Made by a program: the position numbers and the translations under genes. 64,000 nucleotides of DNA, taken from positions 62,001 to 126,000 of the forward strand of contig NZ_PVBR01000011.1 in NCBI RefSeq assembly GCF_002980495.1, read 5' to 3'. Below, in pieces: positions 20,133 to 29,106 of this stretch (position 1 is the stretch's first letter; each line of letters opens with the position of its first letter). The DNA comes from Phyllobacterium phragmitis (GTDB taxonomy: Bacteria; Pseudomonadota; Alphaproteobacteria; Rhizobiales; Rhizobiaceae). The notes beneath the pieces are model-generated. The model saw only the letters and a program-made list of their open reading frames with translations, ran no database searches and had not been told where the DNA came from.

Positions 20133-21185
20133 TCAGCCCCGGCTTCCCACGAGCAAGGCATAGGTGCCGGGAAACGAGCGCCGCGCAATCTCATTCGACA
20201 TGAGCAGGAGCAGCCCTCCTATCGCCAGGGCGCCGGCATAGAACACCACATATTCATTGAGGTTGACCCGGTTCCACAGCATCCAGAGCAGCAGAAGAAC
20301 CGGATAATGAGCACAGAATATCCAGAAACTCAGTCCCTTCGTGCTCGCCAGACGCTGCCCGAACTCCGACTGGATGAGCAGCGCCGACAGGGCCCAGAAA
20401 CCCGGAATACCGATGAGGATGAAGAAATTCCGGGTGACGTTCAGCCAATAGGGATATTCGGGCCCATATTGATAAAGTGCGGCGGCAAGCCTGGCGCTGG
20501 CAATGAGAAAAGCCGCAAAGACCGGTGCAGCATAGGGATCCATCTTCTTGATATCGACCTTGTGTATGGCAAACGACATGCCAAGGGCGAAACTGAGCAG
20601 AATCGACTTGCGCACCACGATATGGATCGGAACAGGCACCACCGTCAGCGCCAGCAGCAATGTCAGCGTGGAAAGCGGATAGCGTTTCACCAGAAAGGCC
20701 AGCACCGGCGAAAGAAGAATGCAGACGAAGAGATCGCGCAGAAAATACAAAGGCAGATTGATCGGCTCGCCGTTCAGCGCGAAAATCAGATTGAGCAAGT
20801 CGGGAAACGGCACATGCGTCACATCAGGCAGATAGCCCTCTCCGATGCCGCGGCTTTGCACGAGGAAGACGAAAAGGAAGAAAGCGCCGTTCCAGATCAG
20901 CAAAGGCAGCAGGATGCTCTGCATCTTGCGCCCCAAAACCTTCCGGTAGTCGAATGTCTCAAGCCCGTTGCGCAACAGGAGATAGCCCGAAATCGCGCTG
21001 AGGCAGGGCACCCCTACCCTGAAAACGCTTTCGGCAAGAAAAACCCTCAGCCAGTCAACGATCCCGTTGTCGCCGTTGAACGGCTCGGTTTCCGGTCCGT
21101 ATGGTACATGCACCAGAACGATGCCGCATATGAGCGTTATCCGGAGCAAATTGATCCGGGCGGATACGTTCGCATCCATCGTCAT
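20133..21185 (-). CDS. exoH: ExoH-like membrane acyltransferase (succinyltransferase)
   Basis: 350 residues, about ten membrane helices, acyltransferase family 3. Start follows GAGGTGGG. The family opening is RINLLRITLICGIVLVHVP, and VGVPCLSAISGYLLL holds the conserved Ser-Gly. In Sinorhizobium ExoH adds succinyl groups to the repeating unit, needed for ExoK cleavage and symbiosis. First gene of the leftward exoHKLAMONP unit; a copy of the 15-bp repeat lies 86 bp upstream. Confidence 0.85.
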   Translation of the reverse strand: MTMDANVSARINLLRITLICGIVLVHVPYGPETEPFNGDNGIVDWLRVFLAESVFRVGVPCLSAISGYLLLRNGLETFDYRKVLGRKMQSILLPLLIWNGAFFLFVFLVQSRGIGEGYLPDVTHVPFPDLLNLIFALNGEPINLPLYFLRDLFVCILLSPVLAFLVKRYPLSTLTLLLALTVVPVPIHIVVRKSILLSFALGMSFAIHKVDIKKMDPYAAPVFAAFLIASARLAAALYQYGPEYPYWLNVTRNFFILIGIPGFWALSALLIQSEFGQRLASTKGLSFWIFCAHYPVLLLLWMLWNRVNLNEYVVFYAGALAIGGLLLLMSNEIARRSFPGTYALLVGSRG

Positions 21186-21270
21186 GGCGACCCACCTCTG
21201 TTTTGGCTGCGCCCCCCAAAACAGCTCGTCAGACGAATTCAGGATTAAGATCGATGTCCAGCACGTTACT

Positions 21271-21285
21271 TATTGCACTGCATCA
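21271..21285. promoter_or_regulatory. exo 15-bp inverted repeat, copy 3 (upstream of exoH)
   Basis: TATTGCACTGCATCA, 86 bp upstream of the exoH start; the TGC-N3-GCA core is intact and each arm differs by one base from the consensus. The rest of 21186-21475 holds no gene that I can recognise. Confidence 0.55.
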
Positions 21286-21475
21286 ATTTCATAGATGTTG
21301 AGCCCGAGTGTCAACCAGCAAAAAGTTGCGAGGTCGCAGTCGCGTTTTTCCTTTTAAAATCAACCATTCAAAGTCTTTAGCGGCTCGAAGGGGCGGATTC
21401 CACCCATCGGCCGGGCCCAATTCGCGCCATATTCGGCGGCAAATGCACGAGGAATAGCGACCTCATCCACCGAGG

Positions 21476-21853
21476 TCAGGCCGGCGCGTTGGGCACCGCG
21501 TCAGCTTGCCAAAGACCGTTTTTGTCAGCGAACTCTGTGACGGACTGATCCACCCCTTGGAGGAAAGCAAGTTGCTTTTCCAGAAAAGCGATGCGCTGCG
21601 TGAAACGCTCCAGCGCCAGCGTGAAATCCTCAATTCTCGCCGATACTTTTTCAGTTTCGCCTTCGTTTTCCATGTTTTCCAGTGAGAATGCGGCATTCAT
21701 CGAGATTTCGTCATAGCGACGCTGAAAGCCATCACGCTCACGCTCGATCTCCGCGCAAACCTCATTGAGTGTTTGTTTGATGTCGGCGAAACGCGAGACA
21801 TCGGTCTGAAGATCCCTGTCAGGACTTCTTGTCCGGAAGCGAAACAGCGCCAT
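21476..21853 (-). CDS. Small coiled-coil protein of unknown function in the exo cluster
   Basis: 125 residues; ATG preceded by GAGAGGTATGAGAA. Not recognised as a known family. No signal peptide or membrane segment. The N-terminus is basic (FRFRTRSPDR), and residues about 20-100 are charged and helical with heptad-like leucine/phenylalanine spacing (IKQTLNEVCAEIERERDGF, ARIEDFTLALERFTQRIAFL), so a coiled coil is likely. It sits between exoH and exoV, a place occupied by exoI/exoT/exoW in Sinorhizobium, and so may serve polysaccharide production. That link is by position only. Confidence 0.6.
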   Translation of the reverse strand: MALFRFRTRSPDRDLQTDVSRFADIKQTLNEVCAEIERERDGFQRRYDEISMNAAFSLENMENEGETEKVSARIEDFTLALERFTQRIAFLEKQLAFLQGVDQSVTEFADKNGLWQADAVPNAPA

Positions 21854-22042
21854 TTCTCATACCTCTCTCGGTAAGCTCTAAAACGCTCCAAGCCGGCACA
21901 GCCTGATACGGCGCGACATGCTGCACGCATTGTCTGCACGGCATTTTGCCGCCAGCTTGTTTGCCGTGCCCGCTCCTGTCAAGCCGAAGGGCGAAGCTTC
22001 CATTCCGGTCGTGCCGATCGCATTACCAATGGCATTTTAGCA

Positions 22043-22057
22043 GAGTGCATTGCACAA
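22043..22057. promoter_or_regulatory. exo 15-bp inverted repeat, copy 4 (upstream of exoV)
   Basis: GAGTGCATTGCACAA, 124 bp before the exoV start, in the 327-bp gap between the coiled-coil gene and exoV. Core TGC-N3-GCA conserved; outer arm bases diverge on the left. Nothing else was recognised in this gap. Confidence 0.5.
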
Positions 22058-22180
22058 TTTTTTTGGAAGTTCTCGATCGTTACCTGTATTATGACATGGA
22101 TTTCCGCCACAATCATTGTTGGTTCATATCAATTGCCAATCCAGTCCTTCTCCACATAAAATTCACGGCAGAGAGGTTTC

Positions 22181-23137
22181 ATGCGCCCATTTCACTGGGA
22201 ATCCAATCACGGAAACTTTGGAGATGACCTTAATCTCTGGCTCTGGGATTTCCTGCTTCCCGGATTGCGCGACGGCAATGACGAAATTCTCCTGGTTGGC
22301 GTCGGCACGGTTCTCAATTCGACGCTGCTGCCGAAAAACGTCCTGAAACTGGTGATCGGAAGCGGCTACGGCTACGGAACCGTACCTCAGATTTCGGACC
22401 GCAGCGAGTGGGATATCCATGCCGTGCGCGGCCCGAAAACCGCCGCCAAGCTGGGGCTCGATGCCAAGCTGGGGATCGCCGATCCGGCGGTCATGGTCAC
22501 CGAAATGCCGGAGTTTCAAAACCTGCCGAAAAAGAACAAGGCAATTTTCATTCCGCATTGGGAATCGGCGATCGGCGGCATATGGGACAGCGTGTGCAAG
22601 ACCGTCGGCCTCACCTATGTCGATCCCTGCGGCGAAGCCAAATCGGTCATCAGGGAAATCGCCCAGTCCGAACTGGTCATTGCCGAATCCATGCACGCCG
22701 CCATCCTGGCGGACGCCTTCCGCGTCCCATGGATCGCGGTGAGCACCTCCGGCAACATCAACAGCTTCAAATGGAATGATTGGGCCGAATCCGTCGGGAC
22801 GATCTACAAGCCGCACCAGGTGCCGGTTTCCACCCGCGCGGAAGCTATTTTCAAGGGCGAGACGTTCTGGGGCATCAGTTACGAGAACCGGAGCCATCCC
22901 GTGACAAACATTTTCGAGACGCGCTATGCGCCGGATGGAACCGTCCTGACCGCCGGCCAGAAGCCGCTGGATTTTTCCATCAAGAACATTGCCAAGCAGC
23001 TTCTGGCCACGCCATCCATTCTGGCGCTGTGGCAGGCCAGCAAGGCCGAGCCGCATCTCAGCCCCGATGGCAGGGTAGATCAATGCAAAGAACGCTTCTC
23101 GGAAGCGCTCGAAGGCGTGCGGCGGCAATATTTTTAA
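22181..23137 (+). CDS. exoV: ExoV-like polysaccharide pyruvyl transferase
   Basis: 318 residues; ATG preceded by GAGAGG. Family signs are HWESNHGNFGDDLNLWLWD at the N-terminus, LVGVGTVLNSTLLP, VRGPKTAAKLG, and IAESMHAAILADAFRVPWI. ExoV adds a 4,6-linked pyruvate ketal to the terminal glucose of succinoglycan, using phosphoenolpyruvate. It is transcribed alone to the right and is convergent with exoU, with a hairpin between the stops. Confidence 0.87.
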   Translation: MRPFHWESNHGNFGDDLNLWLWDFLLPGLRDGNDEILLVGVGTVLNSTLLPKNVLKLVIGSGYGYGTVPQISDRSEWDIHAVRGPKTAAKLGLDAKLGIADPAVMVTEMPEFQNLPKKNKAIFIPHWESAIGGIWDSVCKTVGLTYVDPCGEAKSVIREIAQSELVIAESMHAAILADAFRVPWIAVSTSGNINSFKWNDWAESVGTIYKPHQVPVSTRAEAIFKGETFWGISYENRSHPVTNIFETRYAPDGTVLTAGQKPLDFSIKNIAKQLLATPSILALWQASKAEPHLSPDGRVDQCKERFSEALEGVRRQYF

Positions 23138-23177
23138 ATAGCGTCCAAAAGCAACCCCTGGAACAGAACCACCGAAT

Positions 23178-23196
23178 GGCGGCAGAAATTGCCGCC
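23178..23196. terminator. Hairpin between convergent exoV and exoU
   Basis: GGCGGCA-gaaat-TGCCGCC, a 7-bp stem with a 5-nt loop, lying against the exoU stop and 40 bp after the exoV stop. Suits a bidirectional terminator, though T-runs are short. Confidence 0.45.
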
Positions 23197-24245
23197 TACT
23201 CGGCTTCGGCACGCCCCGTGAAAAGATAGCGCAGGGCGACGGGCGTCCGGTTTGTATCGGTTTTTTTTCCATCCCGTTTGAGAAAGCCGTCCAGCTTGTC
23301 GGTGAACACGCCGTGCGCGATCGGCGCAACAGCGGACGGATTCTTCAGGCAATAGGCGAGAGCAGCACCAAACCCCTGTTGCGATTTAGTGTCCAGAAAC
23401 TGGCGGTGGTGATATTTTCCGCGAATGTGATGTTCGTGCTCGCGCACCGCTTTCCGCCCCTCGCCGGAGAGCGCACCACTCTCCAGAAGCGCCTTGTCAG
23501 CATCGGCAAGTTGCTTGAGATCATCAGTCCGGTGCCGTCCGCTCAGCGAATCCGCCCGCACCACCGCGCCATAACCGCAATTGTTGATGACCTGGAAACG
23601 CGCACCAACCGCCAACGCCCGCGTATAGAGATCATAATCCTCGCCGAGCCTGAGCTTTTCGTTGTAGCGCAAACCATGACGATCGAGGAAATCCCGGCGG
23701 ATGACCGGCTTCAGGAAGCCCAGTTCGCCGCGCTGCTTGTTGCGCCTGGAAATGTTGTGCTCGACGAATGTTGGCAGATCGAGAAATCTCGGGTCGGCAG
23801 AGAAGCGCTCTATGGCCGATGCATTGAAACCGCCCAGCCATTGTTGATCGACGAAGACGATATTATCGGCGGCCAGGTCCCAATCCTTATTTGCCAGGAG
23901 GCGGGAAAAGCGGCCGGGAATGAAAAAATCATCCGCATCCAGAATGCTGATCAGGGTTGCGGACGAAGCGGAAATGGCGTGATTGCGCGCACTGGCCGGC
24001 CCCTTATTGGTATCGAAGCGGATAATGCGCAACCGTCCGCTTCCGTCATCCGCCGCTCGCGCCGCGTCGGACGTTCCGTCCGTTGAACCATCGTCGACGA
24101 CGACGACTTCCGTCACATGGCTCTCGCCCAGTGCTGACGATATGGCAGCGCCGATGGTCCCCGCGGCATTCTTCGCGGCAATGATAACGCAAACGCTGAC
24201 ATCCGATCCGTTCGCGATCGTCTTCCGCTTCGACTGTGCCGCCAT
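23196..24245 (-). CDS. exoU: ExoU-like family 2 glycosyltransferase
   Basis: 349 residues from the ATG at 24245 (GAGGG upstream); the frame opens at 24275. Motifs: VSVCVIIAAKNAAGTIG, VVVDDGSTDGTSD, SILDADDFFIPG and LRLGEDYDLYTRAL, the same layout as ExoO. In Sinorhizobium ExoU adds the sixth sugar, a beta-1,6 glucose. Monocistronic leftward unit; a hairpin overlaps its stop codon. Separation of ExoU from ExoO or ExoW relies on context. Confidence 0.75.
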   Translation of the reverse strand: MAAQSKRKTIANGSDVSVCVIIAAKNAAGTIGAAISSALGESHVTEVVVVDDGSTDGTSDAARAADDGSGRLRIIRFDTNKGPASARNHAISASSATLISILDADDFFIPGRFSRLLANKDWDLAADNIVFVDQQWLGGFNASAIERFSADPRFLDLPTFVEHNISRRNKQRGELGFLKPVIRRDFLDRHGLRYNEKLRLGEDYDLYTRALAVGARFQVINNCGYGAVVRADSLSGRHRTDDLKQLADADKALLESGALSGEGRKAVREHEHHIRGKYHHRQFLDTKSQQGFGAALAYCLKNPSAVAPIAHGVFTDKLDGFLKRDGKKTDTNRTPVALRYLFTGRAEAE

Positions 24246-24347
24246 AGAGGCCCTCAATCCAGGTTGAACTGCCAAACCCGCTGTGCGCGTTGGCCTTCCC
24301 TATTTAAACGCCGTTTCCGCACACTATCCATGACCCGGCGCAGAAAA

Positions 24348-24372
24348 GCTCCCGGCGGGTCGCCCGCGGGAG
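24348..24372 (-). terminator. Intrinsic terminator after exoX
   Basis: Stem CTCCCGGCGGG / CCCGCGGGAG (one bulge) with a 3-nt loop, followed on the minus strand by CTTTTCTG. It is about 55 bp past the exoX stop and would isolate exoX from exoU. Confidence 0.6.
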
Positions 24373-24426
24373 AATACAATTGTTTCGATCCCCCGCAAGA
24401 GGCCGAAAATCCGATAATAAATAATT

Positions 24427-24696
24427 TCAGGGAGTTTTGGTGGCAGACGTGTTGAATGGCTGCGAAGGCTCTTGACTTGCCTCATCGCCAGACGACGATA
24501 CCTGCTTCCCGGCGTTTCGCGACTTCTCGCGCATCACGAGAAAAAGAATCGCACCGAAATAGCCGATCTGAATGACCACTGCACAAATCAACGTCTGAAT
24601 AACGGTCATCCAGAAAGAATGCGTCATCATGTAGGTCGTGACCGCGAAGGCAATCAGGACACCAAGCATCCCTACCAGAAACTTTGGAAAACTCAT
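24427..24696 (-). CDS. exoX: ExoX/SyrA-type exopolysaccharide production repressor
   Basis: 89 residues. Two hydrophobic segments (FLVGMLGVLIAFAVTTYMM and VIQTLICAVVIQIGYFGAIL) are followed by a short basic turn and a hydrophilic tail. This matches the small membrane 'exopolysaccharide production repressor' family (ExoX, SyrA), in which ExoX lowers succinoglycan output by acting on ExoY after translation. It is divergent from exoY across a 793-bp AT-rich gap, so the ratio of the two may be set by shared regulators. A perfect palindrome lies 72 bp upstream. Confidence 0.75.
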   Translation of the reverse strand: MSFPKFLVGMLGVLIAFAVTTYMMTHSFWMTVIQTLICAVVIQIGYFGAILFLVMREKSRNAGKQVSSSGDEASQEPSQPFNTSATKTP

Positions 24697-24767
24697 TTCG
24701 CCATGCCCCCATTCTCTACTCGAATCGGGGCCTTACTGAATGCCGCATCCTCTGCCTCTCCCCACAC

Positions 24768-24782
24768 GCATGTAAAACATGC
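24768..24782. promoter_or_regulatory. Palindrome upstream of exoX
   Basis: GCATGT-aaa-ACATGC, perfect 6-bp arms, 72 bp upstream of the exoX start. It has the same 6-3-6 geometry as the exo repeat but a different sequence, so it may bind another regulator. Confidence 0.45.
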
Positions 24783-25115
24783 ATATGGAAACCCGACTTC
24801 ATTATCATTGGCCCCAACCACATCATCAGCAGAAGGCTTTGAAATTGTATTAAACCAGCCTACCTTATGTAACATATAGCTTTAATCCGGGCTTTGCATC
24901 ACGGTTCCACGAAAAAAAATAAACTTGAACAGCTATCAAGAAAACGTGCCGGCAGGACCGGCTACTCAACCTTGACCTACTTCCCTTCGGCACATGATGC
25001 ATAATCAAACGTTAAAGATAACGCAGAAGTTGCTCGACAAGATTCTTGCCAGAAGGAAAAGACCGTATTTAAAATATTAACGGCGGTCCTTTTATAAAGA
25101 TAATTCCTAAAAATA

Positions 25116-25130
25116 CACTGCATTGCAACA
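25116..25130. promoter_or_regulatory. exo 15-bp inverted repeat, copy 5 (exoX-exoY gap)
   Basis: CACTGCATTGCAACA; right arm perfect, left arm partial. Mid-way in the exoX-exoY gap, about 360 bp upstream of the exoY start. Confidence 0.5.
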
Positions 25131-25421
25131 TAAATACAAAAATCACGACCTGACGAAATACACAGTATAACTTAATATATATTGGTTATCGTCCTGATGT
25201 AATAACAAGATTCTACAGCTAAAATTTGATACACGTAATATTATCCTACATTACAATATTTTATCACGGCGTCACATCGCTATTTCTAGGGTGCAAGATA
25301 TGGAAAAATAACGAGGAATCGTTGTTGCATCCCTTCTATATCTGGAACGATTCATGAAAATACCCAATTATACCACCACCAAATTAGGTACAGGTGTGTG
25401 AGCGTCCTGCGAACAACAGCC

Positions 25422-25436
25422 TGTTGCATTGCACAA
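25422..25436. promoter_or_regulatory. exo 15-bp inverted repeat, copy 6 (upstream of exoY)
   Basis: TGTTGCATTGCACAA; left arm perfect. It lies 54 bp upstream of the exoY start, the same distance class as copy 1 at exoL. Confidence 0.6.
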
Positions 25437-25489
25437 ATTTCGTGTTATCGTTCGTGCAACCATTCGTATCCGTTCCATGGAGCAGCATA

Positions 25490-26170
25490 ATGAAGCCTGC
25501 AACGAAGTTGGCCAGCTTCCCTTTTCTTCGACAGTCGAAAAAAACGGAAAAACTCCCTGTTGGCGGAGTCCTAAAGCGGTCATTCGATGTGATTGGCGCT
25601 GCCGCCGGTCTGTTTCTGCTCAGCCCGCTTTTTATCCTGGTGGCGATTCTGGTTAAATTATCCGACGGTGGATCGGCCTTTTACGGCCATCGCCGAATCG
25701 GCCGCGACGGAAATCCGTTCTATTGCCTGAAATTCCGCACGATGGTCCAAGATGGCGATGCCGTGCTGACCGCGCATTTCGCTTCCAATCCCGAGGCGCG
25801 CGCGGAATGGCTCGCTTCACGTAAACTCCAGAAGGATCCGCGGGTCACCAATGTCGGCGCCGTCCTTCGCAAACTCAGTCTCGACGAATTGCCCCAGCTG
25901 GTGAATGTGTTGCGCGGCGAAATGAGCCTCGTCGGACCGCGTCCCGTCGTCAAGGACGAGATCGATCTCTACGGTTCCGCCGCGATCTACTATTTCAAGT
26001 CCCGTCCGGGGCTGACCGGCGTCTGGCAGATCAGCGGCCGCAACGACGTTTCCTATGATGACCGCATCGCTTTCGACCGGCATTACGTGGAAAACTGGTC
26101 CTTTCAAAAGGACATTGTGATCATTCTCAAGACCATTCCCGCCGTGTGTGCGTCACGCGGATCATATTGA
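25490..26170 (+). CDS. exoY: ExoY, undecaprenyl-phosphate galactose phosphotransferase
   Basis: 226 residues from the ATG at 25490, with GGAG 7 nt upstream; the longer frame from 25394 would cover the repeat at 25422. ExoY primes succinoglycan assembly by moving galactose-1-phosphate to undecaprenyl phosphate. It has one hydrophobic hairpin (GAAAGLFLLSPLFILVAIL) and the cytoplasmic sugar-transferase core: FYCLKFRTMVQDGD, RLSLDELPQL-like KLSLDELPQLVNVL, GEMSLVGPRPVV and RPGLTGVWQISGRN. Heads the rightward exoY-exoF-exoQ set. Confidence 0.93.
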   Translation: MKPATKLASFPFLRQSKKTEKLPVGGVLKRSFDVIGAAAGLFLLSPLFILVAILVKLSDGGSAFYGHRRIGRDGNPFYCLKFRTMVQDGDAVLTAHFASNPEARAEWLASRKLQKDPRVTNVGAVLRKLSLDELPQLVNVLRGEMSLVGPRPVVKDEIDLYGSAAIYYFKSRPGLTGVWQISGRNDVSYDDRIAFDRHYVENWSFQKDIVIILKTIPAVCASRGSY

Positions 26171-26412
26171 TGGCGGCTGCGTCTTCACGAAAGATAGGCA
26201 GCGACTTTCTTTGTGATCTCCAAAAGCACCGAATGGGAATAGACAAAGCCTAAGTAGGCTGTCTTGAACGTCGAATAGCAGCTATAAGCATAATGGAATG
26301 GCAGACACATGGCGGGGGCACGCTATGGGCACCGGCGGCGATGCTCTGATCAGGAAGCAGCCGCGGCTGAGGTTGCAGCGTTGGGGGCCGGTCAGTCTTA
26401 ACAGGAGACCAT

Positions 26413-27717
26413 TTGTTGAAAATTGCCCCTATCGCCCTTACGAATTATGCTCGATCCGCCGTTTTGAGCGGCTCCGCCGAAGTCATATCCTGGCTGTTCC
26501 CTAGCCTGCTTCTCATGCTCGCCATGCTGCTGACGGCGTTGCCCGCCGGGGCGGCGGAATATAAGCTTGGGCCCATGGACAAGCTCTCCATCCGCGTTGT
26601 CGAATGGCAGACAGCGGAAGGAACGTTCCGGGAATGGCCGACGATCACCGGCGATTACACGGTCGGGCCATCAGGCTCTCTCTCCCTGCCCTTCGCGGGG
26701 GAACTGCAGGCGGGCGGGAAAACCACATCAGAGATCGCCAGCGAAATCGCCAAGAACCTGCAGCAGAAATTCGGCCTTCGCGACCTCCCGGAAGCATCCG
26801 TGGAGGTTGCCGAATTCCGCCCGATATTCGTTTCAGGCGATGTGCAGACACCTGGGAAATACCCCTACGATCCTGGATTGACGGTCCTGAAGGCCGTGAG
26901 CCTTGCAGGCGGGATGCGCCGCGCGGAAACGGGTCAGCGTTTTGAGAGAGATTTCCTCAATGCGCGCGGCAATTACGACGTGCTGGTCGCCGAACGCAAC
27001 AGGCTTCTGGCGAAGCGCGCCCGGCTGGAGGCGGAGCTCGCCAACGCGCAGACGATCAAGATTCCGAAGGAATTGACCGACGTCCCGGATGCACAGAAAC
27101 TCATCGACGACGAAGCGGCGATCATGCTGTCCAGGAAAGAATCCCTGACCTTGCAACTCCATGCGCTCGATGAACTCAAGACGCTCTATCAGAACGAGAT
27201 CGTGTCGCTGGAAAAGAAGATGGTCGTCCAGAACCGCCAGAAGGATCTGATGAGCAAGGAACTGGCCAGCATCGGCGGCCTTGCCGACAGGGGACTCGTC
27301 GTCAACTCGCGCGTCATCACCCTGGAAACATCTGTCGCCGACATGCAGAGCAAGCTTCTCGACCTCGATACCCTTTCCCTGCGCGCCAAGCAGGAGATCA
27401 ACAAGGCGGCCCGCAACGCGACCGATCTGGAAAACGACCGGAAAGCCGACCTCGCGAACCAGACCCAGGCGACCCAGGCCGCAATCGACGAAAACGCCCT
27501 AAAGCTCGGGATGTACAAGAACCTGATGACGGAAGCACTCGTCAATGCGCCGGATGCAGGTGCCCTTGCCGCCAGCGGAAGCGAAGGCCCCGTGCTGGAG
27601 TACAGCATCGTCAGAGGCGGCGGCGATGATGGAACGAAGGAAATTTCAGCCGACGAGAACACACCGCTATTGCCAGGAGATCTGGTCAAGGTGGTGATTT
27701 CCAACGCCCGTTCATGA
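26413..27717 (+). CDS. exoF: ExoF-like periplasmic polysaccharide export protein
   Basis: 434 residues; the start is taken as TTG at 26413 after AGGAG. A signal peptide region (SWLFPSLLLMLAMLLTALPAGAA) precedes YKLGPMDKLSIRVVEW, the start of a polysaccharide export (Wza-like) domain, and a SLBB-like part VFVSGDVQTPGKYPY-type segment (FRPIFVSGDVQTPGKY). A long coiled coil (about 200-370) follows. ExoF acts with ExoP and ExoQ in export and is needed for the first assembly steps. The 242 bp between exoY and exoF carry no gene. Confidence 0.87.
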   Translation: MLKIAPIALTNYARSAVLSGSAEVISWLFPSLLLMLAMLLTALPAGAAEYKLGPMDKLSIRVVEWQTAEGTFREWPTITGDYTVGPSGSLSLPFAGELQAGGKTTSEIASEIAKNLQQKFGLRDLPEASVEVAEFRPIFVSGDVQTPGKYPYDPGLTVLKAVSLAGGMRRAETGQRFERDFLNARGNYDVLVAERNRLLAKRARLEAELANAQTIKIPKELTDVPDAQKLIDDEAAIMLSRKESLTLQLHALDELKTLYQNEIVSLEKKMVVQNRQKDLMSKELASIGGLADRGLVVNSRVITLETSVADMQSKLLDLDTLSLRAKQEINKAARNATDLENDRKADLANQTQATQAAIDENALKLGMYKNLMTEALVNAPDAGALAASGSEGPVLEYSIVRGGGDDGTKEISADENTPLLPGDLVKVVISNARS

Positions 27718-27728
27718 TATCGGCCACC

Positions 27729-27743
27729 TTGTGCAGCGCACGC
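27729..27743. promoter_or_regulatory. Weak exo repeat upstream of exoQ
   Basis: TTGTGCAGCGCACGC, 30 bp before the exoQ start, shares the TGC-AGC-GCA core with the exoT copy but has poor outer arms. Listed as tentative. Confidence 0.3.
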
Positions 27744-27772
27744 ACTGACTGCTTTCCGTTAGGTCGACCGCG

Positions 27773-29041
27773 ATGAGAATTGCGAAATCCACATTGGTAC
27801 GGCCCGGCGAGAATTCCTGGTATGGAACGTTCGCCGTCGCCCTTTCGGTCTTCATTTTCGCCTATTCGGCACGCTTCGGCCAGGTTTCCGTTCTGGTATT
27901 TTACGCCCTGTGGCTGCCGCTCGTGCTGGTGGATTATCGGCATGTGATCGGCAATTATAGCCGGTTTTCATGGATATTGGCCTTCGGGCTTTTCGCCTGT
28001 CTTTCCTTCACATGGTCGGCGGCGCCTTCGGTCACCCTGCGCGCCGGCATTCAATACATGACCACTATCATTTGCGCGTTGATCGCATCGCGCGTCATTG
28101 ATTCCAAGACATTCGCGAGCGGCGTCAGCCTTGGCGTTGGAGTGGTCCTGCTTTATTCGCTGGCCTTTGGCCGATATCATTATGATCCGTTGGATGGCTC
28201 CTACAGTTTCGTCGGCGCCTTCTCCTCCAAGAACCAGCTCGGCTTCTTCGCCTCCCTCGGCCTCTATTTCGTCTTCGCCAGCTTCTTCGTGCTGCGCACC
28301 AGCATTGCGTGGCGCTGCATCGCGGTTCCCCTCGGCGGTTTGTCCGCTTATTGCCTGCTGGCGTCGAGCTCGGCCACATCCATCATCGCGACACTCGCCA
28401 CCTTCATGATCATCATAACGGTGGGCCTCGTTCTGAAATTCTCGCCGCGAAACCGCCGCGCGTTCTTCATCGTCGGGCTTGTCATCGCCGTGGCGGTCGC
28501 AGCCGTCGCCCTCAATGCAGGCGCAGTGAACCTGATCCTCGGTGCATTCGGCAAGGACACGACCCTTACCGGACGAACCTATCTGTGGGATCAAGGATTA
28601 CGGGCGGCTCAGGAATCGCCTCTCATCGGCGTCGGATATTATGCCTATTGGGTGCAGGGCTTCTCCGAAGCCGAGCGTCTATGGGACGAATTCTACATTG
28701 GCAGCCGCAGCGGCTTCCACTTTCACAACACCTATATCGAGGTGCTAGTCGAACTGGGTTATGTCGGGCTCGTCCTGATAAGCCTCGTTATGGTGCGCGT
28801 CTTGCTTGGCTATCTCAAGCGGCTTTTGACCGAAAGCTATACGCCCCAGGCGCATCTGATGTTCGGCATCGCCATCTTGCTGCTGATCCGCTCCTTCTTC
28901 GAGATCGATTTCATAACGCCCTACACGATCGGAGCATTCCTGCTCTATTATTCAGCCGGCATTCTGGCTATCCCGCAGCGTAACTCATTTACGGCTGTGC
29001 AGCCGCAGCAGCAGACTGCTGTTGGAGCAACTCCGGGATAA
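27773..29041 (+). CDS. exoQ: ExoQ, succinoglycan polymerase (Wzy/O-antigen ligase family)
   Basis: 422 residues with about ten hydrophobic helices. The Wzy_C-type periplasmic loop is visible at TLTGRTYLWDQGLRAAQESPLIGVGY and the nearby HFHNTYIEVLVELGYVGL, both typical of polysaccharide polymerases. ExoQ joins lipid-linked octasaccharides into high-molecular-weight chains. Starts 56 bp after exoF, probably in the same unit. Confidence 0.88.
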   Translation: MRIAKSTLVRPGENSWYGTFAVALSVFIFAYSARFGQVSVLVFYALWLPLVLVDYRHVIGNYSRFSWILAFGLFACLSFTWSAAPSVTLRAGIQYMTTIICALIASRVIDSKTFASGVSLGVGVVLLYSLAFGRYHYDPLDGSYSFVGAFSSKNQLGFFASLGLYFVFASFFVLRTSIAWRCIAVPLGGLSAYCLLASSSATSIIATLATFMIIITVGLVLKFSPRNRRAFFIVGLVIAVAVAAVALNAGAVNLILGAFGKDTTLTGRTYLWDQGLRAAQESPLIGVGYYAYWVQGFSEAERLWDEFYIGSRSGFHFHNTYIEVLVELGYVGLVLISLVMVRVLLGYLKRLLTESYTPQAHLMFGIAILLLIRSFFEIDFITPYTIGAFLLYYSAGILAIPQRNSFTAVQPQQQTAVGATPG

Positions 29042-29106
29042 GCGGAAACCGAATTTCACAGGAAAAGCTGGAATTGTTTTTGTGGTGCACCCGCCCGCTC
29101 GCCGAT

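Larger units (their letters stand above)
24697..25489. other. AT-rich divergent regulatory region exoX-exoY
   Basis: 793 bp without a credible gene, visibly AT-rich from about 24880 to 25380 (long A/T tracts, many TA steps) while its neighbours are GC-rich. It holds two 15-bp exo repeats (25116, 25422), a half-site TGTTGCA near 25323, and a separate palindrome at 24768. Such a tract is a likely target for nucleoid-type regulators of the MucR/Ros kind. Confidence 0.6.

Noticed and set aside
25394-25489. Longer N-terminus for exoY
   Set aside because: It would translate across the exo repeat at 25422, lacks a ribosome-binding site, and the ATG at 25490 has GGAG at good spacing and gives the usual 226 residues.
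26171-26412. Search for an exo repeat before exoF
   Set aside because: TTGCAGCGTTG near 26370 has only one half of the core; not counted as a copy.
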